From Companilactobacillus pabuli (lineage in GTDB: Bacteria > Bacillota > Bacilli > Lactobacillales > Lactobacillaceae), in assembly GCF_014058425.1 (NCBI RefSeq), contig NZ_CP049366.1:1054001-1118000 (forward strand): a stretch of 64,000 nucleotides of DNA. The letters are read 5' to 3'. The position numbers and the translations under genes are program-made. This document shows, piece after piece, positions 24,883 through 35,000 of this stretch. Under the pieces are notes generated by a model. The model saw only the letters and a list, made by a program, of their open reading frames with translations. It made no database searches and had not been told where the DNA came from. Positions within the stretch are counted from its first letter, which is position 1. Each line of letters starts with the position of its first letter.

Positions 24883-27350
24883 AAAAGAATACCAGTATAT
24901 TGACCTTCAAAAATATTCTTAAATGGTTTCTTGCCATCGTAGCCGTTCTGGCTGGAATATTTTTGTTCATCTTTGTTTACTATGCTTTTAGTGCACCGTC
25001 TATTAGTCAGGAAAATCTACAAAGTGGTGGATCTTCAACGATTGTTGATTCAACCGGTAAACAAATCGCTTCACTTGGGGACAACAAGAGAAATTATGTG
25101 ACCATCGATAAAGTACCACAACAAATGGAAGATGCCGTAATTTCTATTGAGGATAAGAATTTTTACAATGAACCACTTGGAATTGATCCGGTAAGAATTG
25201 CTAAGTCAGCTTTTAACAACGTTACTAAAGGGACACTTCAAGGTGGAAGTACGTTGACGCAACAATTAGTTAAATTGACGGTCTTCTCTACCGATACTAA
25301 AGATCAAACCTTTAAACGTAAGATGCAAGAAGCTTGGTTAGCAATGCGAGTCAGTCAAAAGTTCTCGAAACAACAAATTCTAGAATTTTATGTTAATAAA
25401 GTTTATTTGAATAATGGTATTTACGGAATTGAGACTGGGGCAAAATATTACTATGGTAAGTCATTGAAGAAACTAAGCTTAGCTCAAATGGCAATGTTAG
25501 CTGGTTTACCTAATGCACCAAGTAATTATGATCCATATACTCACCCTACCCAATCTAAGCAGCGTCGTGATTTAGTTATCCGTGCTATGTACAATAACAA
25601 TAAGATTACTAAGGCTCAGGCGCAGGAAGCTATCAATACACCAATCAGTGATGGTCTCTTACCTTACAAGAAAGTTTCAAACAGTAGCAATACTAAGCGA
25701 ATAATTGCTGATCCATACATTAAAGAAGCTATTACTGAAGTTAAGAAAAAAGGCTTTGATCCATATCGTGATAATCTAAAAATTACTATCAATATGGATT
25801 ATGGTGCTCAAAAACGTCTTTACAATATCGTTAATTCATCTAGTTATGTTCAATTCCCTGATTCTAAAATGCAAGTTGGGGCTTCAATTGTTAACCCTAA
25901 CAACGGTAAAGTCGTAGCGATGATTGGTGGTAGAAATCTAGGAAATGTTCAATTTGGACTCAATCGGGCTGTACAAACATCTCGTAGTAATGGTTCAACG
26001 ATGAAACCAATCCTAGATTACGCACCAGCTATCGAAAACCTTAATTGGTCGACTTATCATCAACTGGAAGATACTGAATATACTTACCCAGGAACCAATA
26101 TTCAATTAAAGGACTGGGATGAAGAGTATGAAGGCCAGATGAGTTTGAGAAAAGCCCTAGTTAATTCTAGAAACGTTCCGGCCATTAGAGCTCTTTCTGC
26201 CGTGGGATTATCTAACGCGATAGATTTTGCCAAAGGCTTAGGAATTGATTCAATCAAAGAAAGTGATGGTTTGTCCGTTGGTATTGGTGGTTCAGTATCA
26301 TCACTTCAAGGAGCTTCCGCTTATGGAGCTTTCTCAAACGGTGGAATTTATTACAAACCTTACTATGTCTCAAAGATTGAAACTGCTGATGGCATGGTCC
26401 ATAACTACAGTAAATCTGGTAAACGTGCAATGAAGAAATCGACAGCATACATGATTACTGACGTCCTAAAGGGTGTTCCTTCAAGTTATGCTACTTATGC
26501 TAATATTTCTGGATTGCATCAAGCTGGTAAGACAGGTACTACTAATTATTCTTCTGATGCTATTGCCGCAAACTCACTGTTAAACGGTAAAGCAAAAGAT
26601 TCTTGGTACAATGGTTATACTAGGAATTATTCAATGAGTGTTTGGACTGGTTATGATTCTGAAAATCAAAACGGAATTTCTTCAACCTATCAAAGCGTTG
26701 CTGGTAAGATTTATAAAGCTGAAATGAGTTATTTAGCTAAACAGGCTGACAGCAATCCTAATTGGAAGAAACCAAGTTCTGTTGTTTCTATGATGATCAA
26801 GAATAACGGTTCTACTACACCAACAGTTGCTTCACCTAGTTCAAGTTCATCTACTTACACTAAAGAATTATTTGTTAAGGGACACGCACCTTTTAATCCA
26901 TATAAGGATTCTGATTACACTTCAAGCAGTGCTTCAAGTTCAAGCAGCAACCAAGTAACTTCAAATAATCATTCAAGTAGCTCTTCTGAATCTAGCGATG
27001 AAGAAAATGATACAGATACTAGTGGTCGAGTAGAAATTACTGGTTCAGATGCCGATAGTAATAACAGTAGCGAATCAAACAGTGATTCAAATACAACTGA
27101 TAGTACAAACAACAATACTAATAGTAATGGCAACACTACTGAAAATAATAATTCTTCAAATACTGGTAATTCCAACAATTCTAACGGTGGAACTACTGGT
27201 GGTACGACTGGCAATACTGGTGGCTCAACTGATTCCAATGGTGGAACTACCGGTGGTACAACTGGTAATACCGGCGGCTCAACTAATAGTGACGCTACGA
27301 CTAACAATGGTGCTACAACTAATAGCTCAGCTGACAATAATGCACAATAA
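24879..27350 (+). CDS. pbp1A: class A penicillin-binding protein 1A (bifunctional)
   Basis: 823 residues. Cytoplasmic basic start, one membrane helix (about 13-36), GT51 glycosyltransferase domain with catalytic E91 (SIEDKNFYNE) and GGSTLTQQLVK (122-132), then transpeptidase domain with S373-T-M-K376, SRN 430-432 and KTGT 551-554. Polymerises glycan strands and cross-links stem peptides outside the membrane. Residues 640-823 form a long Ser/Asn/Thr/Gly tail, including a tandem 18-residue repeat. ATGA overlap with recU; strong terminator follows. Partner GpsB is encoded nearby. Confidence 0.95.
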   Translation: MKKNTSILTFKNILKWFLAIVAVLAGIFLFIFVYYAFSAPSISQENLQSGGSSTIVDSTGKQIASLGDNKRNYVTIDKVPQQMEDAVISIEDKNFYNEPLGIDPVRIAKSAFNNVTKGTLQGGSTLTQQLVKLTVFSTDTKDQTFKRKMQEAWLAMRVSQKFSKQQILEFYVNKVYLNNGIYGIETGAKYYYGKSLKKLSLAQMAMLAGLPNAPSNYDPYTHPTQSKQRRDLVIRAMYNNNKITKAQAQEAINTPISDGLLPYKKVSNSSNTKRIIADPYIKEAITEVKKKGFDPYRDNLKITINMDYGAQKRLYNIVNSSSYVQFPDSKMQVGASIVNPNNGKVVAMIGGRNLGNVQFGLNRAVQTSRSNGSTMKPILDYAPAIENLNWSTYHQLEDTEYTYPGTNIQLKDWDEEYEGQMSLRKALVNSRNVPAIRALSAVGLSNAIDFAKGLGIDSIKESDGLSVGIGGSVSSLQGASAYGAFSNGGIYYKPYYVSKIETADGMVHNYSKSGKRAMKKSTAYMITDVLKGVPSSYATYANISGLHQAGKTGTTNYSSDAIAANSLLNGKAKDSWYNGYTRNYSMSVWTGYDSENQNGISSTYQSVAGKIYKAEMSYLAKQADSNPNWKKPSSVVSMMIKNNGSTTPTVASPSSSSSTYTKELFVKGHAPFNPYKDSDYTSSSASSSSSNQVTSNNHSSSSSESSDEENDTDTSGRVEITGSDADSNNSSESNSDSNTTDSTNNNTNSNGNTTENNNSSNTGNSNNSNGGTTGGTTGNTGGSTDSNGGTTGGTTGNTGGSTNSDATTNNGATTNSSADNNAQ
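27180..27284 (+). repeat. tandem 54-bp coding repeat in pbp1A tail
   Basis: Residues 768-784 and 786-802 are identical (SNGGTTGGTTGNTGGST), an 18-codon period. Synonymous differences between copies show they are not a very recent duplication. Confidence 0.8.
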
Positions 27351-27401
27351 AAAAAGGTTCAAGACAGATGTTTTACTTCTGTTTTGAACCTTTTTATTTT
27401 T
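27350..27401. terminator. bidirectional terminator between pbp1A and nth
   Basis: AAAAAGGTTCAAGACAGA pairs with TCTGTTTTGAACCTTTTT, T-run on both strands. Confidence 0.9.
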
Positions 27402-28050
27402 GAGGTAATCCTTCATTTTCCTCATTTAATTTATCACAAGCAATAATTAATTGATTAGTTTCCTTGGCTGGATCTAATTTCATTGAATATTTGCGTCCAT
27501 ATTCAATCATTGTATGGTGTGCACGATGAAGTTCTTCAGGTTCCAAAACGCTCACAATTTTCTTTTCAACTTGCAAAGGATTAGCTTTTTGATCCACAAA
27601 ATGCAATCGTTTAGAAATTGCTGACACGTGCGTATCGACCGCAAAAGTTGATTGATTGAAAACATCGCTCAAAACAACATTAGCCGTTTTTCTACCTGCA
27701 CCAGGAAGCGCCATAATTCCCTTTCGAGTTTCGGGAACAACATCATTTAATTCTTCATGGACAATTCTTGCCGTTTTAATGATGTTTTTAGCTTTATTGT
27801 GAAACAGTCCAACGCTCTTAATAATTTGCTCTACGTCTTCAATATTGGCGTTCATGAGGTCCTTAGGTTCTGGATACTTGGCAAACAAAATTGGCGTAAC
27901 TTTATTGACCGAAACGTCAGTTGCTTGTGCACTCAAAATAACCGATACCAAATATTGAAATGGTGTTCTTGAATCTAATGAAGGACCAACTGGTCCAATA
28001 TCTTCTTCCATCTGGTGAATGGCCCAGACAATCTGTTTATCTTTTAACAT
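27394..28050 (-). CDS. nth: endonuclease III-like DNA glycosylase lacking the Fe-S cluster cysteines
   Basis: 218 residues. HhH-GPD fold: SVILSAQATDVSVNKVTP, helix-hairpin-helix LPGAGRKTANVVL with catalytic K121, and AVDTHVSAISKRL with catalytic D139. In ordinary Nth the C-terminus binds [4Fe-4S] through C-x6-C-x2-C-x5-C after the GR motif. Here the segment reads HHTMIEYGRKYSMKLDPAK then ETNQLIIACDKLNEENE: the first Cys is Ser189 and only Cys205 remains. Base excision of oxidised pyrimidines is still plausible because the active-site residues are kept. It overlaps dnaD by 1 nt, the usual order dnaD-nth. Confidence 0.92.
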   Translation of the reverse strand: MLKDKQIVWAIHQMEEDIGPVGPSLDSRTPFQYLVSVILSAQATDVSVNKVTPILFAKYPEPKDLMNANIEDVEQIIKSVGLFHNKAKNIIKTARIVHEELNDVVPETRKGIMALPGAGRKTANVVLSDVFNQSTFAVDTHVSAISKRLHFVDQKANPLQVEKKIVSVLEPEELHRAHHTMIEYGRKYSMKLDPAKETNQLIIACDKLNEENEGLPQK

Positions 28051-28673
28051 TAATATCCCAGCTTCTTTCGTCGATCTTGGAGTTGTTCCGCTGTCTTAAT
28101 ATTACTCTTTTCCCAGCTAATTAAAATCCGATCCATATATTTCAATGAATAAGCTTGATTCAAGACAGCCTCTCTCAATGCTAAATCAATTAACTCGATA
28201 CTGTAATGATCATCATCGATCCATTGATGAATTTGCTCTTGCTCAATTGGTGAAATAGGCCGACCAAATTCAACCTCGATTTTTTTAAATAATTCTTCAG
28301 TATCTGACATTAACTTATCTTGTTTATTAGCTAATTTCTCTTGTTGTAAAAGATTCTTTAGACGATGAAAAATTGGTGTTAGAGAATAAATATCGCGCTG
28401 TTGATGATGATCAACCACGGTTTTTAATTCGATGATACCTAATTTTATTAGACCCTGAATGATCGTATAAATTGAGGCCTCGTCCATCCCAGTATCATCG
28501 GCTAAATCTTGAGCCATTGGGAAAGTATTACCTTTTTGAGCGTACATCGATAGAGCTAAATAAACCACTAGATCACGCTCAGTCATACCTAATTTATGAA
28601 AATTTTTAATAATCAAATTATTAATAGTCGTACTGCCGCTATCGACAAAAGAATTGAATAAATCATCATTCAT
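28050..28673 (-). CDS. dnaD: DnaD replication initiation/restart protein
   Basis: 207 residues. Residues 1-110 are the winged-helix DDBH1-type domain (ERDLVVYLALSMYAQKG, DLADDTGMDEASIYTIIQGLIKLGII). Residues 125-195 form DDBH2 with EFGRPISPIEQEQIHQWI and the YxxxIxxxW motif YMDRILISW. Loads helicase with DnaB and DnaI at oriC and restart sites. Upstream of nth; separated from tseB by a terminator. Confidence 0.94.
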   Translation of the reverse strand: MNDDLFNSFVDSGSTTINNLIIKNFHKLGMTERDLVVYLALSMYAQKGNTFPMAQDLADDTGMDEASIYTIIQGLIKLGIIELKTVVDHHQQRDIYSLTPIFHRLKNLLQQEKLANKQDKLMSDTEELFKKIEVEFGRPISPIEQEQIHQWIDDDHYSIELIDLALREAVLNQAYSLKYMDRILISWEKSNIKTAEQLQDRRKKLGY

Positions 28674-28691
28674 ATAAATTACTCCAATACA

Positions 28692-28732
28692 TAAAAAAAG
28701 CCCGAGAAGACAATCTCGACTTTTTTTGTTTT
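28692..28732 (-). terminator. terminator of tseB-like gene
   Basis: Minus-strand AAAGTCGAGA / TCTCGGGCTTT hairpin with TTTTTTT. Confidence 0.8.
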
Positions 28733-29212
28733 TTAAATATTATTAATGATCTGGATACTTTTACCAGTTTTAAAATCAACTAAATTATAGCCAATTTTAC
28801 CATTGCCCTTTTGGAAAGTTACTTCCCAAGTAGGTTTCTTCTTATAAATTCCCAAATTTATATGCAAAATCTTCTTGGCACCATATCGTTGGGCCACTCC
28901 ATCAATGATTGTTTGACGAACTGGCGCATTATTTTTGTTAAAAGTATCAGTTTTACCACTTTTAGCATTAATAATAATGTAACGATACTTATCATTTTTT
29001 GTTAAACCACCGACTGCGTAATATTGCTTTTCACGCGTATAATTGCCGAAATAATCAGGTTGAACGATACCAGCCTTTTCTTTGGCAATCTCGTTGGCTT
29101 GTGATTTAGCACTTGAATTTGGTGCTGTCGAAAGATTCAAATAAGTTAATGCAGAAACTATTGCTAATGCAATTAGAGAAATGGTCAATAAGATTTTTGT
29201 ACTTCTATTCAT
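28733..29212 (-). CDS. tseB: TseB-like (YpmB) membrane-anchored PepSY-type protein
   Basis: 159 residues. One N-terminal membrane helix (about 8-27, ILLTISLIALAIVSALTYL), then an extracytoplasmic domain of the TseB/DUF5590 type with two PepSY-like repeats (AKEKAGIVQPDYFGNYTREKQYYAVGG; GVAQRYGAKKILHINLGIYKKKPTWEV, quoted in parts). Bacillus YpmB/TseB modulates PBP2A in sidewall synthesis. Position between dinG and dnaD is as in Bacillus, minus aspB and asnS. Confidence 0.8.
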   Translation of the reverse strand: MNRSTKILLTISLIALAIVSALTYLNLSTAPNSSAKSQANEIAKEKAGIVQPDYFGNYTREKQYYAVGGLTKNDKYRYIIINAKSGKTDTFNKNNAPVRQTIIDGVAQRYGAKKILHINLGIYKKKPTWEVTFQKGNGKIGYNLVDFKTGKSIQIINNI

Positions 29213-29259
29213 AATACGTCCTTTTTTTAACTAACAAAAATAGTATAGCAATAATTTAC

Positions 29260-32070
29260 TTAATTCAAAAAGTCATTTATATCTTTTTTAATAGAATCCA
29301 TATCTTCGTTGATTACCGGTAATCCCTTTGGCAACGAATCCAAAATAGTTTTGCCATAATTCTTCGTCAAAATCCGATTATCTAATAGTAAAATCACGCC
29401 TCGGTCATTAGGAGTTCTAATCAGGCGACCTAAACCTTGTCGTAATTGTAAGATAGCATTCGGTAAAGAATCAACTTTAAAGACATTTAAATCTTGTTGC
29501 TTCAAAATATCTTGTTTGATTTTAACATCTGGCTGTTCAGGAGATTCAAACGGAATTCGAGTTACGATCAAAATTTCTAGAACTTTTTTCGGAAAGTCGA
29601 CCCCTTCCCAAAATGAGTTGGCACCTAGCAAGACGGAACGACGACCAATAGCAAAACGCTTTTTAATTTTCTCGTTGGAACCAGTTACGCCTTGAGCTAA
29701 GATTTCCCATTTTTCTTTGACATCAGTTTCCATCAAACGCTCATAAACTTTAGCTAAAGTATTTAACGAATTAAACAAAATCATCGTTTGATGATCCAAA
29801 TTATCGAGGACATCAACAATATACCCCGTAACCATATCAAAATATTCTTCGCTGTTTAGTGACTGAATATCTGGTAAATTAGCTGGTAAATAAATCTTAC
29901 TATTCTTAGAGATACTATTCATATCTGGCAAAATCACCATTTGATTGATCTGATTTTGGTTTAGCTGTGTATCCAAAATAAAATGTGAAAAATCTTTTTG
30001 AATCGTAATTGCAGCTCCGATAGCAAATATCTGACTAAATCGATCAGTCGTATCAGCAATCAAATCACGGATATCATATTGTCGCCAACTGATTTTCAAA
30101 GTCTTAGGATCATAGTAATCACGCATTTCTAACTGTAAGCCAAACTTGTTATCTGGACTTTGCAAAGCCTGCAATAGTTCATCAAGATTTTTCAAAACAG
30201 TTCGCAATTTTGCATTTTCAATTGTTAAATTAGAAATCACCTTTGATAATTCAACTGAAATGAAGTTCTTTTGAAAATTGTATTGATCGAATAAGGTCTC
30301 AACTCGATTGGAAATCAATGACAATTCAACAATTAAATCGGAGAGCAATTCAGTCAATTGATTATTATCTTTACCAAATTCATTGCTGCTATCTAAGATA
30401 GAAACGAATTCTTGGCGATCTTTGAAACGAACTTTGTTACGAATGTAATTGCCAAAAATATTGTATTCAATTCGCTCCATCAATTCATCGACAGCTTGGA
30501 AATGGGTCTCCATCGTCTGTAAGTCTTGGTAATTCCATAACTGAGTCGTTACTTCAGTGAAAGCATAACGAAGCGTTACTCGATTTTGATATAGAATATC
30601 ACTAATTTTTTTGACGTACTCATTCAATTTCAAAAAGTCAATTGTTGGTGAACTAGCATCCCGTAAACTGCCAGCAAAATGATTTGCTTCATCGATTACT
30701 AAGTAGGAATTGCCACCCCAAAACTGGCTATCTAAATGTCTTGCTAAAAACGACTGATTAGTAACTAAAATTTTAGATTCCAAATAACGATTTTGTTGAT
30801 ACAACCAAAAGTCGTCATTGCTATAAATTGAGTTTTCCTTTGGTTCACCACGATGTCTGATAATACTGAACAAAGGACTACTGTAATTAGTTAAATGTAA
30901 CTCGCTCAGATCACCGGTTGTAGTCATCGTCAACCAAACAATGATCTTCATTTTTAAAATAGCCGTGTGACTGTGCAAGCGATAATTATCTAGCGCCTCT
31001 GAAAAGCGGTCCAAGTCAATGAAATTGTAACTGCTTTTGACGATTTCAGCATGATAATTATTGCCAGTCACTTGATTCAATAACGGAATTGATTGTTCGA
31101 CGATTTGTTGTTGTAAAACTTTCGTTGTTGTGGCGATAACTAATTTTTGGTCACTGTTGATCAAATAAGATAATGGCAACAAATAACCTAAAGTCTTACC
31201 TGCTCCAGTTGGTGCTTCAATTAAATTCCATTTTTTATATTTATCACGATGTTGACTAGCTTTATAAATATTATCCATCAAATTAGATTGGTTCACTCGA
31301 TAATCAAGGATTCCATCAAGTAATGCTTTCTTGGCTTCCTTAGATCGAGGATATTTAGTCGAATGGTCAATTTGTTCACTAACATGGAAATCTTTTTTCC
31401 GTAAAATAAGACCGCCACGTTCATACAAATAAGCCGGCAATACTTCCGTGCGAGCATTCTTTTCCCGCTCTTCTAAAATAGTTTTAAAGACTAAATCTGT
31501 TTCCCTCAAAGTATTCTTACCAAATTTAGCCAATAATCGCAAAGTATCTAATGGTAATTGCTGAACCCGCTTCAAAATAACTAAAAAGAGTTCCGCAGTA
31601 ACGTGGGCGTCACTATTAGCACTATGTGGATTCTTATGAACAATGCTTAGATAACGCGTTAAATCTTGTAATTTATAACTACTGATGGTTGGAAAGAGAA
31701 TTTGCGATAATTCAACAGTATCGATTGCTTTGACATTTAGTTGATTCATTCCGATACGTTTAAATTCACGATTTAAAAAGGTCAAATCAAAATTCACATT
31801 ATGTGCAATAAAAACTCGATTTTTTAAAAGTTTAAAGATATCAGGTGCAACTTCTTCAAATGTAGGTGAATCTTTAACATCTTCGTCACTTAAACCAGTT
31901 AAGGCAGTAATCCGATTGGGAATTGGTACCTTAGGATTGATTTTTTGATCATAAATATGTGTAATTTCACCATTTTCGATAAGGGCACAGCCGAATTGAA
32001 TTATACGCCCGTTGTCATGCCAATTAGAATTGGTTGTTTCCAAATCAACAACAGCGTAAGTGTTTTTCAA
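29260..32070 (-). CDS. dinG: DinG-family 3'-5' exonuclease/helicase
   Basis: 936 residues from TTG 32070, which has GAGGTG at 6 nt and gives the family start MKNTYAVVDLETTN; a GTG three codons earlier lies inside the Shine-Dalgarno. Residues 1-165 are a DnaQ-like exonuclease (VVDLETTN, HNVNFDLTFL, HSANSDAHVT). Residues 240-936 are an XPD/DinG-like helicase: Walker A EAPTGAGKTLGYL, DEAH-box variant VIDEANH, GANSFWEGVDFP, and RQGLGRLIRT. The Fe-S Cys cluster of E. coli DinG is not present, as is normal in Gram-positive fused forms. 24 nt after addA. Confidence 0.93.
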   Translation of the reverse strand: MKNTYAVVDLETTNSNWHDNGRIIQFGCALIENGEITHIYDQKINPKVPIPNRITALTGLSDEDVKDSPTFEEVAPDIFKLLKNRVFIAHNVNFDLTFLNREFKRIGMNQLNVKAIDTVELSQILFPTISSYKLQDLTRYLSIVHKNPHSANSDAHVTAELFLVILKRVQQLPLDTLRLLAKFGKNTLRETDLVFKTILEEREKNARTEVLPAYLYERGGLILRKKDFHVSEQIDHSTKYPRSKEAKKALLDGILDYRVNQSNLMDNIYKASQHRDKYKKWNLIEAPTGAGKTLGYLLPLSYLINSDQKLVIATTTKVLQQQIVEQSIPLLNQVTGNNYHAEIVKSSYNFIDLDRFSEALDNYRLHSHTAILKMKIIVWLTMTTTGDLSELHLTNYSSPLFSIIRHRGEPKENSIYSNDDFWLYQQNRYLESKILVTNQSFLARHLDSQFWGGNSYLVIDEANHFAGSLRDASSPTIDFLKLNEYVKKISDILYQNRVTLRYAFTEVTTQLWNYQDLQTMETHFQAVDELMERIEYNIFGNYIRNKVRFKDRQEFVSILDSSNEFGKDNNQLTELLSDLIVELSLISNRVETLFDQYNFQKNFISVELSKVISNLTIENAKLRTVLKNLDELLQALQSPDNKFGLQLEMRDYYDPKTLKISWRQYDIRDLIADTTDRFSQIFAIGAAITIQKDFSHFILDTQLNQNQINQMVILPDMNSISKNSKIYLPANLPDIQSLNSEEYFDMVTGYIVDVLDNLDHQTMILFNSLNTLAKVYERLMETDVKEKWEILAQGVTGSNEKIKKRFAIGRRSVLLGANSFWEGVDFPKKVLEILIVTRIPFESPEQPDVKIKQDILKQQDLNVFKVDSLPNAILQLRQGLGRLIRTPNDRGVILLLDNRILTKNYGKTILDSLPKGLPVINEDMDSIKKDINDFLN

Positions 32071-32094
32071 ATCATTCACCTCTCATCTTTTTTC

Positions 32095-35000
32095 TTAAAG
32101 TTTAACTGCTTTGTCTTTCTTCAAGAAATAAAGATATTTACCCAAAACGGGCTTTTTCTTGATTGCTTCAATCGCTTTTGCGTATAAATTAACTTGTCCC
32201 GAATATTTCTTAACAAGTTCATCCTCATTTTGACTAGTAACATGATCAGTTTTGTAGTCAAAAATAATTACGCCTTCATTTAATTCAATCACTCCATCAA
32301 TAATACCATGAACTAAGATTTTATCGTTAATAGAATAGTCTTTTGCAGTATCTTTAAACAATCTTTTGGCTGGCATCAAAATTGAACAAGGAAATTCTCG
32401 ACTAACACTTTGATGATTATCAACGATTTTTTTACCCAAATTGCTCTGATAAAACTTAGCTAAGCTGGAACAATCGATTTTTTCCGCTAATTCTGGTGTC
32501 AGTAATTTTTCATTCGTCATTTGTGTTACTAATTCTTTAAAATCATCAACTTCTGGTGTTTTTTCGATATTGATCTTTTGAAGAACTAAGTGAGTTGCAC
32601 TTCCGATTTCAGCATTCGTGACCTTTTTAGTCTTCGTCAGAAAATCTGGTTGTGCAAATGAACCCAAATTATATCGGGACTTTTCTGGTAACATCTCTGT
32701 CATATTTTCGTCATCAGGATCTTCAAACAAACCTTTGATTTCAGAGACTGACTGATATGCGGTTGTTTCTACTGATTCTTGATATTGATAATCCAAATCT
32801 AAAATATCAGCAACTGCATCTTTAAACAATTGACTAGGTTCTTTTGGTAAAAGTTTGATTGTTTGATTCTTGGTAGTTTTGGCATCTTCAGCTTTAGCTT
32901 CTATCAACTTAAACTGTAAATGACTATCCTCATCATAGTAATCTGGTGCTTTAGCATCCTGTAAAGTACTGATGCCGACTAAGTTTTGAAAATTATTAGC
33001 TTTCATTCTGGCTGATTCATTGACTAAATTATTAGTCATTGTGACATTATTCCAAGTTTTTAATAATTTATCTGAATCTTTACTGAATCCTAACATGATT
33101 AACTTTTGCTTAGCTCTAGTCAAAGCCACATACAATAACCGCATCTCTTCAGAAACAGTAGCGATTTTCTTTTGGTAACTGATAATTCCTCGTGGAATAG
33201 TCCGATACTTGATTCTTGTTTCATTGTCAGCAATTGTTATTCCAATACCCTTTTGAGCATCAAAAACTGTATCAGATTTAACGTCCATCATATTGAATTT
33301 CTTGTCCATATCCAAATAAATTACAATTGGAAATTCCAATCCTTTAGAACCATGAACAGTCATAACTTTGACAGTGTCATCATTGGCTTCAATACTATTT
33401 GGTTGTGAAAGGTCCTTATCCAATTTCTGCATTCTTTGGATAAAATTAATGAACTGATGTAAGCCTTTATAATTGTTTTCTTCATAAGCATTAGCACGCT
33501 GATAAAGAGCATGGAGATTAGCAGCACGTTGCTTTCCACCAGGCATCCCAGAAACATATTCCAAAATACCAGTTTCTTGATAAATCTTCCAAATCAATCG
33601 AGCAATACTGTTTTTATTAGCAAAGTCACGATAATTATCCAATTGAACTAAAAATGAACTGATTTTATTCTTGAGATGTTCTTCGCCATCTTCAGAAACT
33701 GCATATTCATTTAATGCCGTAAAATAGCTATTACGCTTGTCAATTATACGAATCTTAGCTAGTTCTTCTTCATTCAAGCCAACGATTGGCGAACGTAAAA
33801 CTGCAACTAAAGGAATATCCTCGTAAGGATTATCAACCAATTTCAACATCGACATCATAATTTGTAATTCCGTCGTCTGGAAATAATTTTGGGCATCCTT
33901 AACCATAACTGGAATATTTACCTTAGAAAAATAAGAAATGATATCCGTATTGTTATCTCGAACTCGTGACAAAATAGCGATATCCGAATATCTCAATGGA
34001 CGGATCTTTTCAGCTTCAGTATCAGCTTTCATCTTGCTGTCATAAATTTCAAATCCTTGATCTATCAGAGTTTGAATTTTTTTAGCAGCGGCACTGATCA
34101 ACGTTTGACGTTTAGTGATTTCCTCGTCTTCATCACCGACATAAACATCAAATTCATTAGTTGTATCGACCGCATCGGGGAAATTAGTTCCGGTAATCAA
34201 TTTTGACTTTTCATCATAGTCGATATCACCAATTTTTTTATCAAAGATTTTTGTGAAGATATTATTGACGAAATCATCAACCGCCTTTGAGGAACGAAAG
34301 TTCATTGATAGTTGAATCAATTCGTCATCATTATCATCTTTTTGGAATGCTTCATATTTTTCAGTAAATAATCTAGGAGCTGCTTGTCTAAAACCATAAA
34401 TTGATTGTTTGATGTCCCCTACCATGAAGCGATGATTATTCTCACACGACAACAAATCAATGATTTTATCTTGCATGGCATTAACATCTTGATATTCATC
34501 GATCATTAGTTCATGAAACTTATTTTGATAATATTCTTGAGCAATCTTGCGACCGTCGACTTCACCTTCCAAGATATCGACTGCCCGATGCTCTAAATCA
34601 TTGAAATCTAGAACGTGACTATTAGTTTTGAGTTTTTGAAATTCCTTGATAAAGCTATATTCAACTTCAACTAATTTTTGAACCAAACCTTGAGCAACTT
34701 TTAAGGCTTCGTTGACGCCAATTTCCGACTTTAAGAAATAATCAGTGACAAGGCTCTTTAATTGATCGTCAAGGGTCTTCTTGACATCCCCTGCTTCATT
34801 CATAAGTGAGAGGTCTTTTCCCTCTTTGTCAGCTTTGGTAACTCGTTGCTTTTTATTCTTAAATTTAAAATTATAAAAGAATTCACGCAATTGGTCGTAA
34901 TTGTATTGCGATAATTCTGAATAGATTTTTTGTAATCTTTCTTCAGCTTCTTTAAAAACATCCAAATACGTTCCTGCTAATTCATCAACGGCAGCTAAAT

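Noticed and set aside
26969-27337. Antisense ORF rich in PVLPVVPPVVPP
   Set aside because: Mirror of the repetitive pbp1A tail; periodicity follows from the coding repeat.
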